A DNA stretch of 30,567 nucleotides, from the NCBI GenBank assembly GCA_027578815.1, contig JANBTH010000149.1:1-30567 (forward strand). Direction: 5' to 3'. The stretch is from Coemansia sp. RSA 1804. Its lineage: Eukaryota > Kickxellomycota > Kickxellomycetes > Kickxellales > Kickxellaceae. The notes below the pieces were generated by a model, which had not been told where the DNA came from, ran no database searches, and saw only the letters and a list, made by a program, of their open reading frames with translations. Each line of letters begins with the position of its first letter. Position 1 is the first letter of the stretch. A program made the position numbers and the translations under genes. Positions 1 to 8,673 of the stretch are shown here, one piece after another.

Positions 1-1746
1 GCTGACGGAGCCACTGGCCGAGTCACTTGACACGGCGAGTGCGCCAACAATATCGTGATAAATAGCGATCTGTATCAATCTTCGATAATGCTGTGCGGCA
101 TGCGCAGGTATGTACTCAAACGCCGCTGCGATCTCCTCATCGCCCAGCGCCTCGATTGCGCTCGCTTCAAGCTTGAGGCGTCCGGCACTGATATTCTCCC
201 CAGACATGAAACTCTGGCGGACAGAGTATGTGTGGATCAGCTGCTCCAGTGACGTGATCTCGCGATCCTTCCAGATCCGATATGCGCTGGGCGTTCTGAA
301 ATGGTCGGGCTTTCCAGCAAAGCTCATATCTTTCTTTAAAACCAGCAAGCACATACGCAGGTCCTGGGTAGCTGTCTCTTGATTCACTTCCTTTTTGAGC
401 TCGCCAACTATTTGTGCGTGCTCAGACTCCATTACCTGGAATGCGTTTCTAATCCAGATGGCCACCGAGTCCACAGAAGCAGTCTCTTCCACAGACATCG
501 AGTTGGAGCGCCCCCTGCCGTCCAGAGAAATGGGAGTTTGTGCACCCTGGGGCACGGAGCTCCCAGAGATCTGAGGTTCGGGCACATCATCAAGTTTAAG
601 TAGCGCAAGCCCTGCCTCTCGCGATGTGTGCGCCTTTGCCTGTAAAACAGAGCGCAAGAGCTTGATGAATCTCGAAAGCTGGCTATCGATGGTGTTGGTT
701 GAATCAGGCTCACTGATAATCCCATGCCGCACACAGACAGTCTGCGATTGCTCAGCAAAGGCGTCCAACAGGTCGTTTATAGTCCCAGTTTCGCTCAGAG
801 CTTCGCTGTGCTCCTTGACACGCAGGTATTCGTTCATTGCGATATAGCACTCGCGCGTCAGCGGATGCAGCGAAGCAACGCCAGTGGCGGACTTCAGATG
901 CTGCACAAGAGCCTTGATTATTGCCGGAGACAAGTCACCTTCACGAGACTGCTTCGGCGATAAGCCCTTTGAGCTACCAGTAATCCCTTTTGCCAGACTC
1001 TTCAGCTTGCTTGCACTGCCCACCTCGGCTTTAATCTTGCGTGCGGCACTATCGCCCAATCCCAGAAGGCCGGTCTTCCACCTTTTGCCTTTAGCGCGAG
1101 TCTCTAGTGCAGCGCTGTCTCCGGTTTCAGATACCGAGCCTCTTCTTGGGGCAACCAGCGTCGGTGTGCGGTTGTTTGCAATGCCGGTTCCGCTGGCAAC
1201 ACCAACCGATTTCACAGCAAAACCATTACTATTCCCAGCGTTTAAAAAGTTGGCCAGGTTGGCTGCACTGCTCACCCCGCCCTGTTTGTTGGTGGTGGTG
1301 CGGGTTCGGGCTGCCAGCTGTGCGCTGTCTGCGTCCAGAAGCATCGCGTACCGCAGAGCATACTGGTAAGTGATTACCTTGTCATTGCTCCACTGCGACA
1401 TCGAAGACTCGTTGTGGGCTTCAACGTTTGCTGCTGTTTCCTCCGTTCGCTTTCTGACGGTCTCAGGAACACTTATACTCTTCGTTGGTGTGGCAGGCGG
1501 CTGAGCAGATACTCTGCCCCTGCCTGGACTATCATCCAGGCTTAGTGACGACATCGGTTTCTCAATACTAGTCAAATGCTTCTGTGGCAAAGGAGGTAGT
1601 TCGCGGTTAAGCGACCCACTGGGTCCAGAAAACGACGATGAATGCGGCACCGCAAACGCTGATGGCTGTGGTGGCAGCGGAGACTGCTTTCTTCCGGCAG
1701 CTGTTGTTTTTGCCACCGGTGCTGGAGGCATTGGCCGTGCTGGCAT
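1..1746 (-). CDS. Munc13/Ync13-like membrane-traffic protein, N-terminal part (runs off left edge)
   Basis: The minus-strand frame is open from an ATG at 1746 to base 1, giving 582 residues with no stop, so the C-terminal part lies outside the window. Residues 1-110 are Pro/Ser-rich and disordered. A helix with the pattern TYQYALRYAMLL follows near residue 126. A charged Ser-rich linker comes next, then a long helical region from about residue 275. The spacing of these blocks (YALR helix, 'SPAIIKALVQHL', a 'QLSRFIKLLRSVL' helix, 'AYRIWKDREITSLEQL', 'YIPAHAAQHYRRLI') matches, from memory, the N-terminal half of fungal Munc13 relatives such as fission yeast Ync13. That family acts in vesicle tethering and cell-wall integrity during cytokinesis. 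The MHD and C2 domains expected downstream are not visible. An in-frame TAG lies just upstream of the ATG. An AG at the end of 'catttag' there could be a splice acceptor, which would add a few residues. Confidence 0.68.
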   Translation of the reverse strand, partial: MPARPMPPAPVAKTTAAGRKQSPLPPQPSAFAVPHSSSFSGPSGSLNRELPPLPQKHLTSIEKPMSSLSLDDSPGRGRVSAQPPATPTKSISVPETVRKRTEETAANVEAHNESSMSQWSNDKVITYQYALRYAMLLDADSAQLAARTRTTTNKQGGVSSAANLANFLNAGNSNGFAVKSVGVASGTGIANNRTPTLVAPRRGSVSETGDSAALETRAKGKRWKTGLLGLGDSAARKIKAEVGSASKLKSLAKGITGSSKGLSPKQSREGDLSPAIIKALVQHLKSATGVASLHPLTRECYIAMNEYLRVKEHSEALSETGTINDLLDAFAEQSQTVCVRHGIISEPDSTNTIDSQLSRFIKLLRSVLQAKAHTSREAGLALLKLDDVPEPQISGSSVPQGAQTPISLDGRGRSNSMSVEETASVDSVAIWIRNAFQVMESEHAQIVGELKKEVNQETATQDLRMCLLVLKKDMSFAGKPDHFRTPSAYRIWKDREITSLEQLIHTYSVRQSFMSGENISAGRLKLEASAIEALGDEEIAAAFEYIPAHAAQHYRRLIQIAIYHDIVGALAVSSDSASGSVS

Positions 1747-2572
1747 TCTGAACAACGGCAGCTAAATGAAGTGAAATAAAAAATGGTGCAGTAAATAAAC
1801 AAATAAACAAATAAACAGCTACGACAAAGGCAAGGATGCCATGTAACCGGTGGTATTAAAGAGCAGACAAGCTGGTGAGGAACCACGTTGTATATGGACG
1901 GCCAGTCCTGGTGTGTATGTGTTACTTCCGGTCGGTCCAACGCAGATAATCAAGTAGAAGAAGGGGAGGAGGAACAAAACAACAAACAAATCGATATCCA
2001 GCCAGAAAAAAGACTATATTTACTCAGTTTGTGCTGTTTTGAAAATGCAAGAAAGAGAAAGAAGAAGAAAAACAAAGCAGCCGGCTTCGAAAGAAGAAAA
2101 GAAGAGAAGCTAAACATTAAGCGCAAATAACATGGCAATGCTGACCAGACATAAGATGACACTCTCCCCCATCTCTGGAGTTTGTTCGTCTGCAAAATTC
2201 TGAGGACACGGTGCAACATGTTCTGGCTTGCATGTGCAGTTGCTGGTGATCCGGTGTTTTTGGCTTCTGCACTACTCTTCATTGGGTGTATGAGGGTGTC
2301 AAAACCACATCAGGTTTTGGGGAGGTTCCTGGAATTCTACACATCCCACTACTTCACTTTTGTGCTTGTCTGGAAAGTATAAAAAGACCCCAAAAGGATG
2401 CCTAACGAAGAAAATGCCAGCAAAAACATCCACATGCTGCACGCCAAGAGCCAAACTCCAATTTTCCTGGTCAAGCCATGTACTGCTACCGTATTCCCTC
2501 ACATCGTCGGCTTCTCCTCATCCAATCCAATGTACCCCATGAGATGGAAGGCGTTCTAAAAATAGACGGCCA
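1747..2572. other. Intergenic: upstream region of Munc13-like gene and 3' side of HIT1
   Basis: No convincing gene. On the minus strand the part at about 2030-2130 is pyrimidine-rich (purine-rich as printed), as are the regions in front of the PDE and citrate synthase genes here, so it is probably the promoter or leader of the Munc13-like gene. Short ORFs on both strands look random and match nothing I recognise. Confidence 0.5.
1793..1816. repeat. Three tandem AAATAAAC units with forkhead-like core
   Basis: Three exact copies of the octamer aaataaac lie 47-70 bases upstream of the Munc13-like ATG. Each unit junction contains ATAAACA, which fits the forkhead consensus RTAAAYA. They could be transcription-factor sites or simply an AT-rich 5' leader repeat. 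Confidence 0.5.
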
Positions 2573-3028
2573 TTATGTGCTGCTGTCTGTTGCATTGATC
2601 AGTGCCTGGACCAGCTCCTCGAAATCAGACCGCTGTCTCAGCATGCGGATCGCTTCGGCTGGGTTCTGGTCCTTGCACACGTCATTCACCATGGCTCTGA
2701 TGCTTGGGTCCATCAGAAGCCGCTTGACATCCTGTGCGCTGTCGAGCTTTGCAAGATCCTGCGCAGTCAACCGGTGCTTTGCCTCCTCTTCCTCGTCAAT
2801 ATCGGGGCTAAGGTCGTTCGTCGTGTGAACACTCTTTGTTTCCCCTGTCAAACCAGAAGAATCTGCTGCACTGCTTGGGGCCTTTTTTGGTGCTGTGCAT
2901 ATCTCGGTCTTGTGGTCCTTGAAGCATTTGACGGAGCAATAGCGGATGTAGCAGTTTGAACACTTGTACTTTGCTGCTGCGCTACTGCAAACCGCACACA
3001 ACTCGGTGCTGCTGCTATTGGCGCTCAT
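2573..3028 (-). CDS. HIT1: HIT-type zinc-finger protein, Hit1/ZNHIT3 family (box C/D snoRNP assembly)
   Basis: This is a 151-residue intronless protein. The N-terminal HIT finger has all eight ligands: C11-x2-C14, C23-x2-C26, C31, C35, H39 and C44. A low-complexity acidic linker spans about residues 50-85. The C-terminal region (about 90-147) carries the short helices seen in Hit1/ZNHIT3, including a 'LLMDPSIRAMV' segment and a final 'FEELVQALI' helix. In the family, Hit1 stabilises Rsa1/NUFIP and helps assemble box C/D snoRNPs with the R2TP complex. The C-terminal region is the Rsa1-binding part. The length is close to that of yeast Hit1. The other HIT-finger families (Bcd1, Vps71) lack this C-terminal arrangement, so I prefer Hit1/ZNHIT3. 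Confidence 0.83.
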   Translation of the reverse strand: MSANSSSTELCAVCSSAAAKYKCSNCYIRYCSVKCFKDHKTEICTAPKKAPSSAADSSGLTGETKSVHTTNDLSPDIDEEEEAKHRLTAQDLAKLDSAQDVKRLLMDPSIRAMVNDVCKDQNPAEAIRMLRQRSDFEELVQALINATDSST

Positions 3029-3435
3029 TGCAATGGCTCTAAGATACGCTTTTTTAGAATTAAAGAACTAAAGAAGGGGAGATATTGGGATTGGCAGTTG
3101 TTTGGTAGGTCACGCGTCTGGCTTGGCTTGATATGCAGCACATGTTTCCATTTTCTGACTGGTTCCAGGCTTTATGGGGAGGAACACAACAGAGGAATAT
3201 CTGGCAGGTGTTGGCGCTAGTTGGATACCATGGTTTGAAGATCTAAATAGACTGCACATGGAAACCACATTGAAAAGAAAGGTAGACTATATTGATTGAT
3301 GTTTTAATGGCGAAAGAGAAAAAAAAGTAAAAGAGGTTCAATGAACGCACTAGTCCAATAGCAGGAATCATCATCTCATGTGTTAACGCAAGCAAAAAAC
3401 CCATTTTGCTCCTCCTTGAATGGCGACTTGTGCTC
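3029..3435. other. Intergenic between HIT1 start and delta-COP stop
   Basis: About 400 AT-rich bases between two minus-strand genes. They hold the promoter of HIT1 and the 3' end of the delta-COP gene. No ORF or structure stands out. Confidence 0.5.
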
Positions 3436-5329
3436 TTAGATAACAGAATAGTTCTCGGGCACAAGCGATATTGTTTGTGAGAACTCGACGTCCTGGCTGT
3501 CGGGCGTAGTAACACCAGTCACAGAAATGCCATAGTATGGCTTTTTGCACGCAAACGACACATGCACAGGGAAAAACACGCCGGCGTCGTTGCCTGGAAT
3601 GCTAAAATCCAGGCTACCGTCCTTGTTGCTGCTGTCGATAGTTGGGATCTGCCACTGCAGCACACTATGCGCCCGATCTACATTATAGACCCCATCAACA
3701 TCGCTCACTGTGGGCTGGGCTCCCGGAGGAATAGGAATCGTTACTACAACATCCTCCAGCTCGAGATCCGCATTGTTAAGCTCGTACTCAATGTTCACAT
3801 CCACTGTGCCGCTGCCAGTCGGCGATGGCCAGCAGTTAATGGTGAGTGGTATAGCACTCTCGTCATCTGAGACAATACGCCACTTCAGAATCCCGATCGG
3901 CTGCGACACTGGGAACGATCCAGATGGGTCCTTTAGCGCAAGCACAGAGCTGTTCTGGTACTTTCTTTTGTCAATCTTTGGATGTGTCTTCACCTGTGCG
4001 TTGCGCAAATCATTTGTCTCTACGCTGACCTGCACGTTAGCATAGTTGCTGTCAGTAATGATAAGAGACAGATCGCCCTTGACCTCCATCATTTCAGATC
4101 CACCATCACGGTTAACAACTGCCGTGATATGCTCGTCAATCTGGATGTGCACTCCTTTCATGTCAATCGGGGGCCGAGCAGGCGTTACCTCCACCGACAT
4201 TGGAGCAGAACCAGAGGGAGCATCATAACCCGCGGCAATCAGCGGCTCCTTTTCATTCATCGACAGGTTGTCTTCAAACTCTTGGGCAAGACCAACCTCG
4301 TCCCTCATTGCACCAAGAATGTCAGCACCTTTCGGCTTACGCCCAAGCCGCATTCCGCGCGCAGCCGATGAGATGGTAGCAGCAGATTGCGCAGGCGGAG
4401 AGTCTGATCCAAAAGAACGAACCGGTTCAGGTCTCGGCGAGATAAGAGGCTCGTAGCTGCTTCCCATGCGTCCACCGCTAAGCATTGATCCGCCCGAACC
4501 CATTCCACCGTCGGAAAACCCGCGCTTTGCTGCTTCTCTGCGCTGCTGGTCAAAGAATTTGGCCTGGCGCTTCATTTCTTGCTTCGCCTCAAGCTCCTTG
4601 TTCTTTTCAATCATCTCCTGGATCTTCTCTTCGTGGCTCTCCATCTCCTTGATGGTGCGGAGCTTGGCAAGATCGACGTTGTCTCTGCAGCCTTGAGAGA
4701 TTATCTCTTCAAATGTCTGCAATATATCAAATCCATGGAAAACAACGTCTTGCTGGTCGCCAACATCACAAATGTCGGACACTGCGCGAGCAATCAGATG
4801 TAGGGTGTCCATGTCCTGAACAATGTTGTTCTGGCGGCTGGTGATAAGAACTACAAACATTTCCTCGCCAATTGGCTGGTATACATATCGGATTGTTTCG
4901 GTCTCAACGGTCGTATGCTGCTGCCCAGGCACCATCAGCTTTGGAAACGATGCCAGCAGCCCCTCGATGCGTGTGCGAGGCATCTCGACAAACTGCCGAG
5001 AGGCCAAGGCTATTGGGTAAATATAACGATTTCAAGAGGGATGTTTTAGTTACGGAGTAGAAGCCATGTGAATGTAATGTAGCAACAGGTGTTGTAAAAC
5101 ATGAAACTAATGCGACGTTAAATATAATGCATACCCTTGCCGGTTTTTGTACAAATTGAAGATGCGAGAATGACCTACAGTAAACAAGCTGGCAAGAACC
5201 GAAAGAATGACCATTAGCGAGATAAGACAAGGGCAGAAGGCTTTAAATCCCACTAGTTCAAGCATCTAGCAGCTGAACAAAAATACTATTCACTCCAACA
5301 AAAGACAGCACAACCGTGGCATTTACCAT
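3436..5329 (-). CDS. RET2: Coatomer subunit delta (delta-COP), three exons
   Basis: Delta subunit of the COPI coat, which drives Golgi-to-ER retrograde vesicle formation. I read three exons on the minus strand: 5329-5327 (the ATG alone), 5174-5135, and 5009-3436, giving 538 residues. Introns are 152 and 125 bases, with donors GTAAAT and GTATGC and acceptors CTGTAG and AATAG. The splices join in frame to give a start of the form M-VILASSICTKTGK-A-LASRQF, which matches the family start (M-V-V-L-A-A-S-I..SRQF). The long exon alone would lack the first longin strand. An N-terminal longin domain (about 1-140) is followed by a charged coiled coil (about 150-180), a Gly/Ser-rich linker, and a C-terminal mu-homology domain (about 285-538). 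An in-frame stop closes the long exon just upstream, which supports the splicing. The splice structure is inferred and not backed by transcripts. Confidence 0.93.
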
Positions 5330-5985
5330 TGCGATGTGGATCAAGAGCGGAACGCCTTCCTCCCTATTCTTCTTCCTTTTTTCCTTTTGCGACCGGGAGA
5401 TGAGAAATAGAACACGCAATCCTGCTCACAAAAGAGAGTAGAATTGGATATAAAAGCGAATTGAACAAGACTTCTCTAATGTAAATAGAAAAACAAAACA
5501 GAAAAGCAAGACGACAAAGCCAAACAAAGCGGGCATTCGACAGCTGCCAGCAAGAATAAAGGCAACACAGCGTTTGAAGCGCACTTGCAATCAAGCCCTG
5601 TTTGATTTCGGTGAGGAAGTTGTTCCTCAAAATCAGAGGCAATTGCTTGGCTGGCTACGATTGGCCAGCTGCATACAAGCTGGCTCATTTTTGTTTGCAA
5701 ATACACAACCCCCCGCATAGATAAATATTGCTTTTAGGCACTGATCCCAGAGACATTTCATAGCACCAGCGGCAAGCGGATCGGATCGGAGAGCTAAACA
5801 ACAACATGATAGTTTTGTATTCAAACCGCACGGGTCGCATATTGTCAAATCCAAAAGAATAAAAAAGCAAGGAGTAAAAAACAGAAGGGGGCAAAGTCGA
5901 CGACAACGTTCTTCGCCTTGCCACAAAAACAATAGACAACATCGCACAGCAGAGCGGACGTTTGGATGTGGATGTGTTTCGACAT
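5330..5985. other. Intergenic between delta-COP start and ubiquitin-L40 stop
   Basis: About 650 bases between two minus-strand genes, so it carries the delta-COP promoter and the 3' region of the ubiquitin-L40 gene. A pyrimidine/purine-biased stretch lies near 5341-5400. A weak inverted repeat (GCCAGCT/AGCTGGC) lies near 5665-5687. No gene is supported. Confidence 0.45.
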
Positions 5986-6372
5986 TTACTTCAACTTCTT
6001 CTTGGGGCGGAGCTGGCTGCTGTGACCACACTTCTTCTTGCGGCAGTTGGTGGCACGGGGAGGAAGACGGGCATAGCATTTGCGGCAGATCATCTTCTCG
6101 CAGCAGTACTTCGAGGCAAGAGCCTTCAGCGACGGCTCAATGAGACCACCACGCAGGCGGAGCACCAGGTGAAGAGTAGACTCCTTCTGGATGTTGTAGT
6201 CCGAAAGAGTGCGACCGTCCTCTAGCTGCTTTCCGGCGAAGATAAGACGCTGCTGGTCCGGAGGAATGCCCTCCTTGTCCTGGATTTTGGCCTTGACTTG
6301 GTCGATGGTGTCAGCCGACTCCACATCGAGAGTGATGGTCTTGCCAGTGAGGGTCTTCACAAAGATCTGCAT
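5986..6372 (-). CDS. UBI1: Ubiquitin-ribosomal protein L40 (eL40) fusion
   Basis: The 128-residue precursor has a complete ubiquitin unit (residues 1-76, ending LRLRGG) joined directly to a 52-residue eL40. The latter has a C4 zinc ribbon (CRKCYARLPPRATNC...C) and a basic tail. Processing after G76 yields one ubiquitin and one large-subunit ribosomal protein. I start at the MQIF methionine; an in-frame ATG 14 codons upstream would block the ubiquitin N-terminus. The ATG is preceded by CTAAT, a T-rich tract and TTGTAG, so a 5' UTR intron ending two bases before the ATG is likely. Its donor is not clear. Ubiquitin has Ala at position 20 and Gln at position 25, where Ser and Asn are the usual fungal residues (see findings). 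Confidence 0.97.
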   Translation of the reverse strand: MQIFVKTLTGKTITLDVESADTIDQVKAKIQDKEGIPPDQQRLIFAGKQLEDGRTLSDYNIQKESTLHLVLRLRGGLIEPSLKALASKYCCEKMICRKCYARLPPRATNCRKKKCGHSSQLRPKKKLK

Positions 6373-7477
6373 TGCTACAAGAACAAACAAATTGATTAAG
6401 AAAAGCGATAACACAGCACTTTAGGATTAGTTGTACACAATTATATCGAGAGATTTCACAAACAATAGATAGGTGAATGTGCTGAGAACACAAGAACAGC
6501 TCAAAGTGGTTGCTCTGGCTAATGAATATGAAATAAGACCCAACACCCTTGTTTTCCTAAGCAAAGCCTAGCATAGCTGATGAGGGAAGTGTTGATGGGA
6601 CGCCTGAATCGGCAAGCAATAGCGTATAACGTTGTCCCGCTGGACAAAACCTCCTGTGTACTTTTTAAAGACAAGAGTGGAATCACAAGAAAAGATAGCT
6701 GCGGTTGGTGTTGTTCAATTCAGCCTGCAGTTCCGCTGAAGCAGAAATAACGACTTTTCGCTGATTGCTAGGATTCAAATTCAAAGTGTCTGCCCCTAAT
6801 TTTCAAAATCGAGCGATTTTCATAATCCACGATTTTCAACCACTGATATGCACCACCAAAAGGCTCGCCAATGGATGCACCTTCCGTTGCAATGGATGCG
6901 CTTTATACATCACTCCGGGCCTGTGTCCAAACATTGTCCATTTCAGTATCACGTTCCATCTTGGCTCTCATGCGTCTGTCGTGTCCAGGCAAGACTCTAG
7001 ACGCAGCCCGTGTCGGTCGAATCCATCACCTCCCATCGGCTATCAAAATAACGAATCCAAGAGCAGTCCTCCTATGGATGCGACACTTACTGAATAAGAT
7101 ATTCCAATAATAAAACGACTGGTTAAGAGGAAGAATCCATCACTGTAGAATCCTCAGCGTTTCTGCTCAAAAGCAGTTGGCAGACAGAGCGGAAGACCTC
7201 TTGATTTTCTGAGATAATCAAAGCTCGAGATTCGCCTGGCCAATCACGGCTTTTAAAGCCAAAGTGGCCAGGCTCTGGCTGTGGAGATCTGAATTACCAC
7301 CTCATAGAGTCGAGAGAATCAACGACGGATCATGGAGCTTCAGAGCAGATGGAACTAAATCAGCGCTCCTCTTCAGTCAATCTCTCTAATCTTCATCCCC
7401 TTCTTCACAGCTACACCTGACATACTATCTATAATATTTGACTATATATTGCTCGCCTTCGCACAGACCAAAAGCAA
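6373..7477. other. Divergent promoter region, ubiquitin-L40 / PAP phosphatase
   Basis: About 1.1 kb between two divergently transcribed genes. It contains the probable 5' UTR intron of the ubiquitin gene (up to 6374), a nested palindrome at 7235-7272, and a TATA-like 'ctatatatt' about 35 bases before the nucleotidase ATG. Plus-strand ORFs at 6765-7110 look random. I see no RNA gene here. Confidence 0.5.
7235..7272. repeat. Nested palindrome with CCAAT box
   Basis: Outer arms CCTGGCCA (7235-7242) and TGGCCAGG (7265-7272) are perfectly complementary. They enclose a second palindrome, GGCTTTTAAAGCC (7248-7260). The left arm runs into CCAAT. It lies about 210 bases upstream of the nucleotidase ATG. 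Confidence 0.6.
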
Positions 7478-8623
7478 ATGACAGGTAAACAGCTGCTGCC
7501 TCTTTTGCAGAAGATATCCACAGCATGGCCAAAGACACCACCACACAGCATTCCAAAACTAAACTACGCCAGAGCACCCGCCCTGGTGCGTGTGTACTCG
7601 GCCTTACCCCCCTCCATAGCATATCTCGAGAAAGAAAGAGCCGTTGCCATCGAGGCAGTTGAAAGAGCTTCGCGCGTCTGCCAGGCAGTGTTCAAGCGGC
7701 TTGTGAACGAGGAGACGCTGACGAAGAAAGACAAGTCGCCAGTGACGGTTGCCGATTTCGGCGCACAAGCAATAATCAACCAGATCCTTGAGCAGAGCTT
7801 CCCCAACGACCCTATAGTTGGCGAGGAGGACTCGAAGGATCTGCAGGGAGACGAAGGCAAGGTGCTCTGCGAGAAGGTTGTTGGGCTTGTAAACACGGCT
7901 GTGGAGCAGCCGATGAGCGTAGACGAGGTGCTCCGTGCAATCGACCGTGGGCAGTACGAAGGAAGCGGGTCTGGGCGCTACTGGACACTGGATCCAATCG
8001 ACGGAACCAAGGGTTTCCTGCGCGGCGAGCAGTATGCGGTGTGTCTTGCGCTGGTAATCGACGGCACGGTGCGTCTGGGCGTGCTGAGCAGCCCCAACAT
8101 GCCCTGGAAAATGAGCGAGCCCGACGGCGAGCGCGGCGTGCTGATGGTTGCTGTCGAAGGCCAGGGCGCCTTCCAAAGGAAGCTTGGCGGCGGGAGTGAG
8201 CTGCCGATCAGCACCTCAAGCGTGGCCGATACCGCACATGCGACGTTCTGCGAATCCGTCGAGTCTGGCCACACCAGCCACGCCGACAACGCAAACATTG
8301 CACGGCTTCTGGGAATTACAAACCAGTCGTTGCGCATGGACGGCCAATGCAAGTATGGTGCCGTTGCTCGCGGAGATGCCGATATCTATCTTCGGCTGCC
8401 CACAAGCGAAACCTATGTCGATAAGATCTGGGACCATGGTGCTGGAAACATCATTGTCAGAGAAGCAGGAGGGCGCGTAGCCGATGTGTATGGCAGACCG
8501 CTGGACTTTTCGCTTGGACGTACTCTACGAGCAAACAGGGGTGTTGTAGCGGCAAACGCCAACGTATTCGATGCTGTCATTGCTGCTGTCCGCGAAACGC
8601 TGGACAAGAAGAGCAAGGCTTAA
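7478..8623 (+). CDS. MET22: 3'(2'),5'-bisphosphate nucleotidase (Met22/Hal2 type) with mitochondrial-like leader
   Basis: This 381-residue member of the lithium-sensitive inositol-phosphatase superfamily should hydrolyse 3'-phosphoadenosine 5'-phosphate (PAP) to AMP. That clears the by-product of sulfate assimilation. Metal-site motifs are present: GEED at 115-118, WTLDPIDGTKGF at about 169-180 (D172, D175), and WDHGAGNIIVREAGG near the C-terminus. The core starts near residue 48 and aligns end to end with yeast Met22. The first 43 residues are an extra leader without acidic residues, containing several Lys/Arg. It ends in RVYSA, which fits the R-x-Y/S matrix-protease cleavage pattern. The next Met in frame (M111 of the antisense annotation does not apply here) is deep in the core, so a cytosolic form would need another start or failed import. 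Nine Gs follow the stop codon by two bases. The gene is convergent with REV1, 50 bases away. Confidence 0.93.
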   Translation: MTGKQLLPLLQKISTAWPKTPPHSIPKLNYARAPALVRVYSALPPSIAYLEKERAVAIEAVERASRVCQAVFKRLVNEETLTKKDKSPVTVADFGAQAIINQILEQSFPNDPIVGEEDSKDLQGDEGKVLCEKVVGLVNTAVEQPMSVDEVLRAIDRGQYEGSGSGRYWTLDPIDGTKGFLRGEQYAVCLALVIDGTVRLGVLSSPNMPWKMSEPDGERGVLMVAVEGQGAFQRKLGGGSELPISTSSVADTAHATFCESVESGHTSHADNANIARLLGITNQSLRMDGQCKYGAVARGDADIYLRLPTSETYVDKIWDHGAGNIIVREAGGRVADVYGRPLDFSLGRTLRANRGVVAANANVFDAVIAAVRETLDKKSKA

Positions 8624-8673
8624 CCGGGGGGGGGCGTCAGATGAGTCTAGTCTTTTTCTTTCGTTTTGTTCAA

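Noticed and set aside
6373..6414. Fourteen extra in-frame codons before the ubiquitin start
   Set aside because: Ubiquitin begins at MQIF in all eukaryotes. The upstream bases look like the pyrimidine tract and acceptor of a 5' UTR intron.
6765..7110. Plus-strand ORFs of 110 and 79 residues in the ubiquitin/nucleotidase divergent region
   Set aside because: There is no domain, the two overlap in different frames and the region is a promoter; they are probably random.
7482..7513. Possible 30-base mini-intron (GTAAAC...TTGCAG) in the leader of the PAP phosphatase
   Set aside because: It is far shorter than any other intron here and too short for normal splicing, and the unspliced frame gives a coherent leader.
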